From Boesenbergia rotunda (Eukaryota; Streptophyta; Magnoliopsida; Zingiberales; Zingiberaceae): a stretch of 64,000 bases of DNA. The notes under the pieces were generated by a model that was not told where the DNA came from, ran no database searches, and saw only the letters and a program-made list of their open reading frames with translations. The position numbers and the translations under genes are program-made. This document shows, piece after piece, positions 34,743 to 46,243 of this stretch. Each line of letters begins with the position of its first letter. Position 1 is the stretch's first letter. Location of the stretch: NCBI GenBank assembly GCA_024364735.1, contig JAGFNQ010002314.1, positions 311,644 to 375,643 on the forward strand, given 5' to 3'.

Positions 34743-37566
34743 CTTTATTTTGGTATCAAATCCAGGTTTCAGATGTCTGTATATGTTTTTGGATTTTTTA
34801 GAGTTTATCTGATACCAATTTATTTTGGTATCAGAGCTTTGGCTCATGAGTCTTTTAGGATTTTTCGAAGTTAAATTTGATACCCATTTGGTATGTGTCG
34901 GAGCTCAGGTTTGATGAGATCTACTTGAGTACATTTTGGATTTTCTGAGTCGTTTTCTCGACGTGGCTTGCACTCTGGGAATTGGCGGCGATGGGACATC
35001 TCCAGGCGATAAGAGATATATCTTTTTAGAACTATTCTACCTTTGGTATTCATTATTAGATTTGGATTGGTTAGATTTTCCTAGCTTGGTAGGATCGTGT
35101 ATCTATACTGGATGGATTGGTATTTATAGACTTGATTTTAGTTGAATTGACATGTTGTCAATCTATCTTATTCGTGATTATTCATGGGAGCAATTAGTTG
35201 GCACATTGCAGATAAGACCTTGGAGCAGAGAATGCTAATTTCCTAGTAGTATCGACTGTTAAGTCAGAAAGCCAAGGTCGAATCTGTCGACAACCTATTA
35301 GAGGTTAAGGATTTTGATTTTTCCTAGACTTACTATTCATAGTACGTGTACTAGCTATTATTAGCTGGGTGAGGACTAGGGAATTTTCTACCGTAGGGGC
35401 TCGATCAGTATAGGATCGACTTATCCTGGTTCAAGGAGTTTCAGACCTTTGGGTTGCTCGTGCCTGGTTAGGTGACTTGAAAGGCGTATTTAGGATATAT
35501 GATCTACATGTTGAGGCAATCGATGGTCCGGAGTGACCATGTGTTTTGATGTTTGGGCAAAGAGTTTAAGTTAGATTTTTCCTTGTGTTCTAATATGTGT
35601 ATGTTGAATGTGCAGATTGTGCAGGTTTACACATATTGACCTAGCTGGACGGCTTCGGTACGGTGAAGGGTGGCATGGAGACAAGCTGGAGGCTTGTGTG
35701 CACCCGAGGGACCTTGGATAGCAGGGATGATGAGCCGAGGGGCACGGACTTCGAGACATGCGTGAAGGATGACATGGAGACAAGCTGGAGGCTTGTGTGC
35801 ATCTGAGGGACGGGAGCCGAAGATGAAGAGGGCGGGAAGGCAACAGTCAAGGCTACTGGTGAAGAGTCAGCTAAAGTCACGAAGGGGCAAGAGCCGAGGA
35901 AGGAGGACTCCAAGGGCAAGCCAGGAAGTGGACTTCAAGGGCACACTTGAAGGGGGGCATAGAGGCAAGCCAAGGGAAGGCTTGTGTGCACATCCGAGGG
36001 ACGATAGCCAGTGGAAGAGGACTTCAAGGGGTAAGCCAAGGGAGTGGACATGAAGGCACGCGAGGAGGAGGGTCTTCGGAGTGAGTAGGAGTGTGTTTGT
36101 AAGCTGGGCAGTCGGCTGGGAATATAACAGTCGACTGCCAGCGAACACAGAAACTCACAGAAGGTTTCTGACCCTGGACCAGTCGACTGCTCTAGGAGCA
36201 GTAGATTGGTAAGAAGTCAGAATTCGAACGTTGGGCTGTCAATGGTCGAATCTGAGTGGGGGTAGTCGACTGCCTTGGGAGCAGTCGACTGCCAGCGTGA
36301 GTTTCAGCCTTGAGTTCTATTTAAGAGAACTTGATTTGGGTTGAGAGCTCTTGACGAAATGAGCTTGGTTAGACCTCATTAGTAGTCTAAGTGCTTAGAT
36401 AGTGTACTCAAGGTTGTGGCGAGGTTTCTCCACCCACAAGGAGCTACGCGAGCTAGCCGGAGGGCATCCGGGGAGTGATCCGCCGAAGGATCGAGGGATC
36501 GTCCACCTCACGGTCTGTCATGGAGTAGGAGTCTTCATCTCCGAATCACGTAAATAAGTTTGTTAGCATTGTTAATTTTGTTTTAGTTATTAGATTTCCG
36601 CTTGCGCACTAGCAATTGTAGGAAGAAATCGAGAATTGCTATTCACCCCCCTCTAGCAACCGTAACGATCTAACACTACATTGATGTAGAATGGTAGCAT
36701 TAGCTACATGCTATCATCGTTTGTAGAGGATTGATACATCTTATTTCATGGGGATTTTGACCATGGATCACCTGTACTTGGTGGATGACTTGGAAGGTAT
36801 AGGTTAATAGGTGGCCTTATGCCAATCTGGAGGAGTGTGGAGCTAAGTTGCTTGACACTTAGGGGTTGCTGCTTGTACTTGGTTTGGAGAACCAAGAAGA
36901 TACATTCGTACTTATAATTTGCGTTAAGGCGAATCATTTACGAGACAAGACCACCTCTGGTTGGAAGATACCGAGGACGACCTTCGAGACTTAAAGGAAT
37001 CACTTCGTGATTATGTAGAGATGCTCCTGAGAGATAGCGTGTCTCTATCTCCTTTTTATGGAGTTGGATTTCAGAGGGTTCTGAACCTTGAGTGGAGGAA
37101 TTGGACTATATTGGGTTACGAGGCGATGGTTGGTCATCTCGCTTGTTGTTACACTATTCTATGAGGGATTTTGACTTATAGATTGGGCGTATGTGGTTGG
37201 TTAATCTCGACGGTACATCGGGTGCTAGGGTGCGGAAGATGTGGAGTTAGTTGTGTCCTTATTCAACGGAGAAGTATTGGATATTAATCAGGAGGTCAAT
37301 GGATGTCCACTGGTATTCAGTGGTTATACCCCCACCGTGGGTTCACTAGTTTCGAGATGATAGAGTTTGGGAGCTTGAATGGAAAATTCAAGTTCGATAC
37401 CTCTACTTGTTCACCTAGGTTGTATGCAGATTCATTCAGTTGTTGAGTTGAATGAACAGAGTATTAGTTTGCCTATTGTACTTATGCAGTATTGCATACG
37501 AGTTGCTAGTATTGTCGTGGTAAATTACAAAAATTTAGGGACTACATTTTTATTAGCGGGGGAGAA
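34743..37566 (+). other. Eroded interior of Gypsy element E
   Basis: After the primer site (34751-34763) there is a second TTGGTATCAGAGC-like copy near 34831, then DNA with no convincing gag. Solo LTR G occupies 35509-36675. From 36681 to 37566 only the WELEWKIQVRY remnant and the polypurine tract are recognisable. Most of gag-pol is missing. Confidence 0.55.
35509..36675 (+). mobile_element. Solo LTR G, 1167 bp, 5-bp TSD CTACA
   Basis: TGTTGAGGCAATCGATGG to ACGATCTAACA is flanked by CTACA at 35504-35508 and 36676-36680. It has repeated GAGGGAC/GAGCCGA units (35640-36060), an AGTCGACT cluster (36108-36292, at least four exact), CTATTTAAGAG near 36320 and U5 text TTCACCCCCCTCTAGC. The layout and text resemble the LTR of element B and solo LTR F. 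Confidence 0.87.
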
Positions 37567-39085
37567 TATTAACTATGACAAATCAAAATTCGGTCTAGAA
37601 AATTTTTTTGAGAAATTTTTTGAAGGTTTTAAGGTTCCAGTCCTTTGAATGAAGTTTAAAAAGGTGTAATTGGCTAAATCTAAATCTAAAAGGGGGTTAT
37701 AACAATTGAGAACTAATTTGGAGGGGCTAATTACATTAAACCCCAATTTAAGGGGTGTGACTTTAATAAACTAAAGAAGTTGGGGCAAATTGCAAAAGGC
37801 CAAACTTATTAAACCATTTCGCCCATTTCCATCGCCGACCGCTTCTTCTCCTTCTCTATTTCTGTTCGAGCGAAACCACTCGAAATCACGTCTCCCTCTT
37901 CTTCCATCTTCCTTAGTGACCTGGTAGGGGTTGCATGGGTTAGAGTCATGCATCATCCTTGCATTGTTACATACCGACGATCAGCGACTCCCTTGTGGTT
38001 GAACCTATCATCTTCCGGTACATGATATGCACACACGACCACTTATGGATTAGTGGTTAATGTTCGGTGTGTGCATTTGCTCTGTACTACATTGCTCGAC
38101 CGCTCATGGGTAGTGGTTCCAGAGCGTGGTAGCAGGCAAGAATCCCTCCTCTTTCCATAGACCAGAGGAGATGAGAGAGATATCTCCCCCATATGTACAT
38201 GGGGCGGAGTGTTTACTCCACCAATATCTTGTCCACTCGGTCACTCAAGAGCAATGATGACATAGTGCGTACAGTATCACAGCCCTACCCACTCGGCTGA
38301 CTCATATGACATGCCTCGGTGGCTTTACTGGCGTCAGGGGTGACCATGTCATTGCATCATGTGCATATGATGCATTGTGCATTTGATTGTGATTGCTGCA
38401 TACGTTTGACATGCACATACATGATATATTATATATGTGGTTTGATGATTCTGTACTTGCTCGTATGATACAAGCTCTTTTATGATCAGGATAGGCTGAT
38501 TTCTAGTATGTATATTCATTTGGTACTTTCAGTTATGCATATTCTGATATTTCTGTTGAGATTGTATTCTGTATAGTTTATTCAACTATTTATTATGCCA
38601 TGCATATCTTTTCTCTATACCTGCAGAGTCCACTTGGACTCACCACCTGTCATAATATTTTTGTTTTCAGGATGATAGGTCGCCAGGGGGGAGCCCAATT
38701 GGCAGTCCCAGGTCTCTACGACATCAGCAATGGGTGCTTCCACATATATTTTGTTTCTTTTACCGCATACTTTTTGGTTTATATCATTTTTACGTCGTGA
38801 ACTTGTATCATGATTTATTTACTACGGTATTATATTTTTGAGTCTTCTGTTGGATTTTATGGTTGTTATTTTGCTGCGCGCCTGCCCCGAGGGCAACTTA
38901 GGTGAGTTTTACAGTTTTATTGCTGAGATGCACTTATTATCCTTTATTATATCTCCTGTTTTGAGGTCTAAGACCGACTATATGACTGCGTATGTTGTAT
39001 GTATGTTTAAATTATCCGTCGTACAAAAAAGATACTATCCGATTTTATATTGGATCAACGGCTCTTTTGGTCTCGAGGCATGACA
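37567..39085 (+). repeat. 3' LTR of element E
   Basis: 1519 bases aligning with the split 5' LTR. It lacks about 1.39 kb present in that copy and retains the uninterrupted target sites of element C (near 38170) and solo LTR F (TTGTATG near 38994). It begins TA rather than TG. Confidence 0.75.
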
Positions 39086-39844
39086 TTATATATACATATT
39101 TCTTATTTACTTAATTATGAGTTTAACAATTGACTATATTTTTATTCGTTTAAATTGGACATTTTTTTTCTCGTCAGAGTTGTCACTATCGATGACGACC
39201 TCACACAGCCGCAGGCACTCCTGTGCGAGGTTGCAAGTGTGAGCCTTATGCGCCACTATAAGCAACAACCGTGAAAATTTTTTTTCTTCCTCTTCTTCTA
39301 GATCCTTTCCGCAAGGATTGTCTGATTCCTTCACCCATTCCCTTCCATCTTTCAAACTAAACAAAGCATAAATATAAAAATAAGATACACAAATAAAAAT
39401 AATTAAAAATATAACCATTTTAATATTTTAATAATTTTTTATTGATTCCATAGGTTGTTGATGGGAGTCTAGGGTTTATTGAAGTTGCTTAACGCTAAAC
39501 TTGGTGAATTTAGAGTTATTCAATTGTAAAAAAGAATAGATAGATTTTTAAGGTAGTAGACTCCTAATTTCGGGGTCAACCCCCAAGTTAAAATTTTGAT
39601 GTATTTTTCTTAAAGGAGCTGACTCACAAAGACAGCTACTAATATTTAGTCAAACCACGGTGGAGAATTACCAGAAAGTCAGTGGAAGTGAAGGGAGACC
39701 GGACAAAAGTCATCTTAGAAGATCTTCAGACTCAAAATCACAATCTTGATGCATCATAAGAATGCACTTTGCAGTTCCTTCATCTTATGACTCGACAAAC
39801 ATTATGAAGATTCCCTTGCGGAATTCTCGCTTGCGGTTGTTGGT
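39086..39844. other. Intergenic stretch with no recognised gene
   Basis: AT-rich sequence between element E and the PMT pseudogene. A 94-codon minus frame at 39134-39418 has no recognisable domain and is probably chance. Confidence 0.4.
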
Positions 39845-41095
39845 TCGCACCCAACTAAGAACACCAACTTGGGTGGGTCTTTACCAGGCCAGCCACTTCA
39901 GGCGACTCCTCGTCTACTATCTTGTGTTTTCACATTTCCATCTTGTCCCTTGGGCGACGCCTACTATCTCGTGTTTTCACATTTCCATCTTGTCCCTTGG
40001 GCGACGGTGGTTGTTGCATCGAGAAAATGGGTGGATGCTGTGTTGTTTCATACCATTGTTAACTCGATACATCCATCTTGTATCTATCAAAATAGAGGAG
40101 GTTCAGACCATTAAAATAATGATAATATCATAATAGAAAAACTGAACATTTTATGATTCTCAGCCAATGAAGTTTTTGTTTAAAAGAACTCAAGTTCATC
40201 AAAAAGTTTTAAGACGCAACTGCATTATGTATTCAAGTGGAAGGACATTGTACACGACAAATGCTCAACGAATTGAACAAAACAAGTTTTGGAATAAAGT
40301 TTCTAGGTCAACAAAATTCATGTTTTCGAATTTCAGTTACTATACAGAGAATGTGGAGTGACCTAAACAATTTGACATCTCAAACTGGACAAGTTTCTGA
40401 CTGTTTCGATAACACCACTACAATCAAATGTTTATGCAAGTAACTTCAAGATTTCGCAGAAAGATAGACGAGAGATATAGAGCTCAACCAAGGAAAAGTG
40501 TACCTGGCTCCAAACATACGGAATGAGTATAGCTTGATGATGATGATGCTTGCTAAAATAAACCATGCGTACTTGATATTTTTACTAAGCTGATCGGCAT
40601 GTAATATAACTACTAGAAGTTAAATGATGGTATGTCTCGATTACAACCCTGTCATAGACAACACGAGAATTCTGGCCAAAAAGAAGAGAAAAATCTAGGA
40701 TAAACTTGAAAGAGCACGTAAGCTATCAGCAGTTGTGAGCTAAATAATTTAAGAAGAGGCAAAAGGGATTATCATTCATTTTAGTTAGCAAATTTACAAC
40801 CGATTATCATCATCGTGTAATGTTACTCAAACTACTGTGTAATGAGAAGCAACTGTAGATAAGTTTACCTTAGGGTTCGTGCAGTGTGCAAAGTGTATAA
40901 TCCTGGTATTCAACGTTACATTCAGGGAATTCAACATTTCTTATTGAAGAGAAGAAAGAGAAGGTACTAAAGTTTCTTTCTGAGAATGATCAATCATCAA
41001 GGAAAATACTTACAGATAATGATCACCACCAAGAGGAGTAACTGAGATATTAAATTGATCTCTTTCTTCTTCGCTTTAGTTCAACGACTAAAATG
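39845..41095 (-). pseudogene. Truncated PMT21-like pseudogene
   Basis: Three pieces in the same order and strand as the gene at 15317-20949. The first (40868-41095) matches exon 1 with its splice donor ACCTTAGGGTTCG and the CTGCAG leader acceptor. The second (about 40628-40695) matches the end of exon 5 (CCTGTCATAGACAACAC). The third (39845-40050) matches exon 7 and its 3' flank (CAACTAAGAACACCAA, GGTGGTTGTTGCATCGAGAA). Exons 2, 3, 4 and 6 and most of exon 5 are missing and frames are disrupted. Retained intron-side sequence shows a DNA-level duplication, not a retrocopy. A local 46-50 base duplication lies at 39913-40008. Confidence 0.8.
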
Positions 41096-41258
41096 TCTGC
41101 AGCAAAACAAAAGTAAAAAACAAGCCATGAAAAATTGAAATTCAACATAATTTTCCTTATACCTAGGTAAAGTAACTTCTAGACTTTAAAGGATCAAGGA
41201 ATCAAGTGCTCTCTCTTTCTAATCTTTCTGTTAATCACTGAGGGTCATCAATTGTTGT

Positions 41259-43694
41259 TCAAGCATATCCTTTTAAGCAATGCAAAAGTTTACTATACAA
41301 AAAATTGTCTGGTTTGACGCCATTTTGAATCATTCTACTATAGAACATCTTGGCTTCGACTAATCTTTCAAATTCACATAATTTAGTGATCAAAATGGTG
41401 TATGCCACAACATCGGGCAACAAGCCTCTGCTAGTAGCACATTGAAAAGCCAACCATGCTTCCTCTATGCGATCTTTCTCGCAAAGTCCATCTATTATGA
41501 TACTGTAGCTAATAATGTTTGGGAGGATTTGATGTTTCAACATAGATTCATGTAGCTCCATGGCATTCTCCATTCTTTCAGCTTTGAAATAGCCATCTGC
41601 CAGACAGCTATATGTCACCACATTAGGCCACGCGCCATGATCAACCATCTTACTGAACAATTGTTGAGCCTCCTCCATTCTCCCTTCCTTGCAATATGAA
41701 TGAATCAAAATCGTATAGCTTATAGTATTTGGCTGAAATACTCTACCAATCCATCTTCCAAATAATTCAACAGCTTCATCCAGTTTTCCTAGATAGCATA
41801 AGCCACAAATGATCGTATTACAAGTAACGGTATCAGGCTTCAAGCCCTCTTTTATTAGCTGGGTGATCAATTTCAGTGCCTCATCCACCCGACCCTCCTT
41901 GAAAAGAGAATTGACGAGAACATTATAAATAAAAATATCAGGCTGAACACCATTTCTTTGCATCATGTCAAACACTTTAAAGCCAGCAAGTCGATAACCA
42001 AGTTTGCAGAAACCATCAATCAAGCTGCAATACGTCAATGCATCCGGTGCAAAGCCCCTTTTTAAGATTTGAAAGAATAAAGTTACAGCATCATGTAACC
42101 TTCCACCACTTGCCATTCCTTTGATAAGCACTGTAAAAGTAACTATGTCAGCTTCAACATTACTCAATATCAATAATCTGTATAATCTAACTGCATCTTT
42201 GAATCTGCCAACTGAACAAGATCCATCTATTAATATATTACAAGTAACAAGGTTAATTACCAAGCCAAATTTGAAAAATAATCTAAGTGCATCATCAATC
42301 TTGCCCCACCGACAGAGACCCTTTATAAGCAAACTCTGAAGTATCATATCAACTTTGCAATTGGAATGTATCACATTGTTATATAGAGCAAATGCTTCTC
42401 TCAAGTTTCCACTATTGCAGAGGCCATGTATGAGGCTACTATATGTCATAGCATTTGGCTCAAGCAACTGCTTCACCATCAAAGATAAGACCCCATAAGC
42501 CTCATCAACTCTATCATCCTGACACAGTCCATGGATCAGAATGCTGTATGTCACAGCTGTTGCCACTACACCATCATCAACCATCCTATTATAGAACTCA
42601 AATGCTTTCTGGACCTCCTGAAGCCTAACGTAACCATCAATAAGTGAACCATAGACCACGGCGTCGGGTTTAATCCCGCTAGTCAAGGCCTTTTGAAAAA
42701 GACTATTCCCCACATCTGTTCTTCCTTGCTTGCAGAACGCATCGATCAAGATACTATAAACAACCAAATCAGATTTTATGCCCCTCTCTACCATCAGCTC
42801 ATAAACCTCAATGGCATCATCCAACCTGCCCTCTTTACAGCAAGCATGAATCAAAGTGCTATAAGTCACCACGCTCGGCTTTGGACCAACTTCTAAAGCC
42901 AAGTAAAACAGATCAAATGCCGTGCCAATCTGATTCTCTTTGCACAGAGTATTCAGAAATTTGCCCAATTCATAAACGGGAGGTACAAACCCTTTCTTCG
43001 CCAAGTTCCAATGGTAATTTACGATCTGCTCAGTGCATCTTTTCTTCAGAAGAGTACTCATCACAGTGCTATAAAGATATGAACTGTCTTGGCTCAGTAA
43101 CACATCCATATTACCCATACTGATTAAGGAATTCAAGACCTCTGAGACGACGAACCAAGAAAGTGAAATGCCCACCTTGCGAGCCCACAAAGAAACCTGG
43201 AAAGATCGGTCGGTCATCCCAGCACGACTGTAGCATTTCATCAAGCATGTACAGGCCATTCCAGCTTCCGGGTGAGGAGCAGCAGGGAACACAGAAAGAA
43301 CATCCTTTAGGTCGAACTCCCGCACCATGCAGTCGACGATGCCATCTGCTTCGCTGAACATGCGGCAGCGAAGCGAGGAGATGGCGGCGATGGAGAGGGA
43401 GAGAAGAGTAGGGGGTGCGCGTAGATGTCGCTCGGACCATCGGAAGAAGCGGACAGCAGAGGGCGGATCGGCGCGGAGGAGGCGGAGCAAGGATTCAACG
43501 TGGGTGGCGTGTAGCGCGGCGGAGACGGGGAGGAGGCCGCGGTCGGGGTCGCGGTGGCGGTAGAAGGCGGCGGCGATCTGGCGGAGGAATGCGGAGGCGA
43601 CGGAGGCGGGGTGGTCGGAGGAGGAGAAGAGGCGAAGGGGGAAGAAACGAAGGAATAGGAGCCGACGCGGCGGAGGGGTGTCAGATGCGATCAT
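41259..43694 (-). CDS. P-class pentatricopeptide repeat protein, 811 aa, single exon
   Basis: An intact intronless frame. The N-terminus (MIASDTPPPRRLLFLRFFPLRLFSSS) is rich in R, L and S and lacks acidic residues in the first stretch after D5, as in mitochondrial presequences. From about residue 272 there are some 15 consecutive 35-residue PPR motifs of the P type, for example VTYSTLIHACCKEGRLDDAIEVYE written as VTYSTLIHACC then KEGRLDDAI. Degenerate repeats lie upstream. No E, DYW, SMR or LAGLIDADG domain follows, and the protein ends LLHCLKGYA. P-class PPR proteins bind organellar RNA one base per repeat and act in processing, stability or translation. The long regular VTY..LI.G.CK pattern resembles the Rf-like/At1g-type clade, but no orthologue is assigned. 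Confidence 0.93.
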   Translation of the reverse strand: MIASDTPPPRRLLFLRFFPLRLFSSSDHPASVASAFLRQIAAAFYRHRDPDRGLLPVSAALHATHVESLLRLLRADPPSAVRFFRWSERHLRAPPTLLSLSIAAISSLRCRMFSEADGIVDCMVREFDLKDVLSVFPAAPHPEAGMACTCLMKCYSRAGMTDRSFQVSLWARKVGISLSWFVVSEVLNSLISMGNMDVLLSQDSSYLYSTVMSTLLKKRCTEQIVNYHWNLAKKGFVPPVYELGKFLNTLCKENQIGTAFDLFYLALEVGPKPSVVTYSTLIHACCKEGRLDDAIEVYELMVERGIKSDLVVYSILIDAFCKQGRTDVGNSLFQKALTSGIKPDAVVYGSLIDGYVRLQEVQKAFEFYNRMVDDGVVATAVTYSILIHGLCQDDRVDEAYGVLSLMVKQLLEPNAMTYSSLIHGLCNSGNLREAFALYNNVIHSNCKVDMILQSLLIKGLCRWGKIDDALRLFFKFGLVINLVTCNILIDGSCSVGRFKDAVRLYRLLILSNVEADIVTFTVLIKGMASGGRLHDAVTLFFQILKRGFAPDALTYCSLIDGFCKLGYRLAGFKVFDMMQRNGVQPDIFIYNVLVNSLFKEGRVDEALKLITQLIKEGLKPDTVTCNTIICGLCYLGKLDEAVELFGRWIGRVFQPNTISYTILIHSYCKEGRMEEAQQLFSKMVDHGAWPNVVTYSCLADGYFKAERMENAMELHESMLKHQILPNIISYSIIIDGLCEKDRIEEAWLAFQCATSRGLLPDVVAYTILITKLCEFERLVEAKMFYSRMIQNGVKPDNFLYSKLLHCLKGYA

Positions 43695-43989
43695 GGACGA
43701 TCACTAGATCGATCGGTGAGCTCTTGCGAGGGAATACAATCGGCGTGCCAGGAAACCAGATAATATAGATAATTATTCTAATTAATAGTGTATCGCCTAT
43801 AAATTGATCCGTAGTGCAATTGTAGCGCCACTGACTCTAAAATCTAAGTGTGTACGTTTCGATTCACGTCGGGTTCAAAATATTATCATCGCATATATTT
43901 TTAGTAAATCCTATCGATCACATATAAATTATTATTATTTTTAATAATCAAAATATTCAAAAAATAGTAGAAGTTTTATATGTACTAAA
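43695..43989 (-). promoter_or_regulatory. Upstream region of the PPR gene
   Basis: AT-rich from about 43750. No confident TATA box. The PPR leader probably starts within the first 100 bases. Confidence 0.3.
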
Positions 43990-45500
43990 AAGGTTAATGA
44001 TTATGCCGAGACGTCATCAAAATGATGTCACTGTGACCATTCGACCTAGTCTATTCGAGACGAGAAGCTTCATCATTTGATTTAGCCATCCCAAACCTCC
44101 TAGGCTCTCAACTCAACCATTTTTATTCAGATGACAATGGTTCCAAGATGAGAAGCTTCACCATTCGACTCAGTGTACTCGAGATGAGAAGTTTCACTAT
44201 ATGGCTCGGCGTACTTGATACGAGAAGCTTCACCATTCAACCGAGTTTATTCGAGACGAGCAGCTTCACCATTCAGCTGAGTTTATCTGAGACGGGAATC
44301 TCCCCCATTCGTCTGGCTGACCTGAGATGAGAAGCCTTACCGACCCAACTCTCATGCTCATTCATCTCGGCCCCGCCGATCTAATACCTCTAGCTCAGTC
44401 GTCTCAGCTCTGCCGATTTGATCCCTTGCTCGTCTATCTTGGCCTGCCGATTCGACGCTTCTGCTCGACGCTCTAACCCCAACCTCCTTAACTTAGTCAA
44501 TAACACAAGGGATAACACGTGAGCTAACATAGCACATAGGACAATATGTGAGTTATCATAGCACGTGGAACAATATGGACATAGCATGACCCCACATAAT
44601 TTTTTACGATATAGAACATGGGTGACAACCCTTGAGGTGCGACGATGTGTCATCTTCCTTACCGGTTTTGCAAGGTGAAATTTGTCACCCTGACGACCCG
44701 CTAAACCTTCTCTATCAAGACATGACATCCCATCAATGAGGAAAGTGATATCTGTGTCTTTCTAATGTATAAAAGAAGCCCACTCCTGTGGGCAAAAGTA
44801 TGTACATGCATATGCTCACAAACCACCGAATTTGCTCATTTATTGTTCTTCTTCTCCACCTCTCTTGTCGGAAATCTGATTTGAGCATCAGAGTGATTCA
44901 GCCAAGGCATCCCCCTAGTCTCCATTCTAACTTTTCTCTTCTCTCAAGCTTCATAGGCGCTCCAAACGGTAAGTCTTCCCTTGGCGTTCGACGACTTCAT
45001 TAACATAGAAGCCAGTTGTTCGGTGGCTCATTCATCGACAGTTTTAAGCAGGAACAGATTGAAATCATCCGTGGAAAAACTGAGTTGAGACCATAAATTG
45101 AGATATTAAGATGGATGACACTAGAAAACTGCCCCCATTACAATGACATAGGAAGATTTCAACAAGCTTGTTGCAGCTGCAATGCAAGAGGTATTGTAGA
45201 AGCATCTCTTAACAAACCCTTTGCCTTTAAAGATACCTTCTACATCAGCTGAAGTACCTTATGTTCCCTAGCAGAGGTCATGATGACTAACTGAAGCACC
45301 TCGAGCTCTAATCCTGACGCCCATTGGAGCATCGGTCAGACATGAAGAGTAGTCCCTTGTGTTGGGTTGCAATAGTTGTAAACAAAGTTTTACATTGAAA
45401 ACACATATAAAGGATCATAGAATTATAAGGGAAAGATATCTCTATTTGTATGACTCCTTTTAGGTAGAGTCCAAGAGCAAAACCATGAAAACTTAGGTCC
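43990..45500 (+). mobile_element. Decayed Gypsy LTR and leader remnant
   Basis: Tandem repeats (44045-44340) are followed by a promoter-like TGTATAAAAGAAGCC (about 44766-44780) and then CTGATTTGAGCATCAGAGTG (about 44875-44894), a form seen at the R/U5 boundary of plant Gypsy LTRs of the Athila/Tat type. Downstream, an ATGGATGACACTAG start near 45111 is followed by a frame with early stops. Borders and target duplication are not identified, so the assignment is tentative. Confidence 0.4.
44045..44340. repeat. About 36-39-bp tandem repeat array
   Basis: Around seven degenerate copies of a unit built on ATTCGACTCAGTGTACTCGA plus GATGAGAAGCTTCACC. The reading frame through it (44148-44330) gives a repeated RSFTI peptide only because the repeat period is close to a multiple of three. 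Confidence 0.65.
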
Positions 45501-45536
45501 AAAGTGGACAATATTATACAGTCACTACCAGAAAAG

Positions 45537-45715
45537 TGGTGCTTAGCGGCGATTTTTTAGCGGCGGTTTGCTAAACCGCCACTATATTATGTGTTTCCCT
45601 GCGGTTTACATTAGCCGTCGCAAATTAAATTATTTAGCGACGGTTAATTTTTGAATCGCGACGGTTTAATGATTCGCGGCGGTTTCAATTGTCCTTAACC
45701 GCTGCTAATTGAAAA
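45537..45715 (+). repeat. CACTA subterminal repeats
   Basis: Repeated and inverted copies of GCGGCGGTTT, GCGACGGTTTA and AAACCGCC next to the terminus. In CACTA elements such blocks bind the accessory transposition protein; the binding here is inferred. Confidence 0.65.
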
Positions 45716-46051
45716 AAGATGAAAAATTTGAATTAAGAGCTCAGATTTAAATATCATCCCTTAACCAAATGGACGGTCAGATCTTCTCATCTATTAATCA
45801 CATCCATGAACGGCTCAGATATAGATCCCCTTCCTCACTTAAATCCAATGGTCAAGATCAATATCTTCCTCATCACTTAAATCAGATGGCTCAGATCAAA
45901 AGTGAACTGATTCAACGGCTAAATCTTCATCCCAATTCAACGGCTCAGATCTTAATCAAAAGAAATAGGAACCCTTACTTCTCCTCTCCTCTCCTAACCC
46001 ACGCACGCAACAACCCTATTCTCTCCCAATACCGCACACAACTCTCTCCAG

Positions 46052-46243
46052 CTGCTCGAACGCGATCAGGTTCTGCAGGATGGTGTTCGACACGTTGTAG
46101 GCTCGGATCCGGGGGATCTCCAAGCGCCCGTTGGCGAAGGTGACATCGAGGAAGCTGTCGGTGTCTATATTCCTGACGATCTGCACGCCGGCGTTCTTGA
46201 GCTCGCGGGCACAGAGGACCGTGGCCGGGGTAAGTGGCGTGAA
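46052..46243 (-). pseudogene. Captured fragment of a DUF247 (UPF0481) gene inside the CACTA element
   Basis: The minus-strand frame 46453-46016 contains a segment (residues about 71-134) with ATVLCARELKNAGVQI, FLDVTFANGRLEIPRI and NTILQNLIAFEQ. This matches the DUF247 pattern of ELxxAGVxF, LDIxFxNGxLEIP and LFRNLIAFEQ. Real DUF247 proteins are 400-500 residues with a C-terminal membrane segment; only about 64 residues remain here. The fragment lies between the CACTA terminus and TNP2, in antisense to the transposase. It therefore looks like a host exon piece picked up by the transposon. Confidence 0.68.

Larger units (their letters stand above)
23453..39085 (+). mobile_element. Old Ty3/Gypsy element E with nested insertions
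   Basis: The 5' LTR starts TGTTAATTACGG at 23453 and ends GGGGCGTGACA at 34742. The 3' LTR is 37567-39085 (TATTAACTATGAC to GAGGCATGACA). Both flanks carry TTATA (23448-23452 and 39086-39090). The 5' LTR is followed by TTGGTATCAAATCC, a decayed tRNA-Met primer site. The interior without nested DNA is only about 1.65 kb and is mostly uninterpretable. A remnant near 37370-37425 reads WELEWKIQVRYLYLF, resembling the end of Gypsy integrase/chromodomain polyproteins, and is followed by a GCGGGGGAGAA polypurine tract. It is old: the LTRs differ widely and four other events have hit it. Confidence 0.78.

Noticed and set aside
34936..35145. 69-codon frame after the primer site of element E, considered as gag
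   Set aside because: Too short and lacks any Gypsy gag or zinc-knuckle motif.
39134..39418. 94-codon minus frame with a hydrophobic start
   Set aside because: No similarity recognised, no neighbouring exons or upstream promoter; treated as chance.
43415..43768. 117-codon arginine/glycine-rich plus-strand frame
   Set aside because: Antisense of the GC-rich PPR N-terminus and its leader; composition artefact.
44148..44330. Repeated RSFTI peptide suggestive of a repeat protein
   Set aside because: Produced by translating a 36-39-bp tandem DNA repeat; no start context or conserved neighbours.
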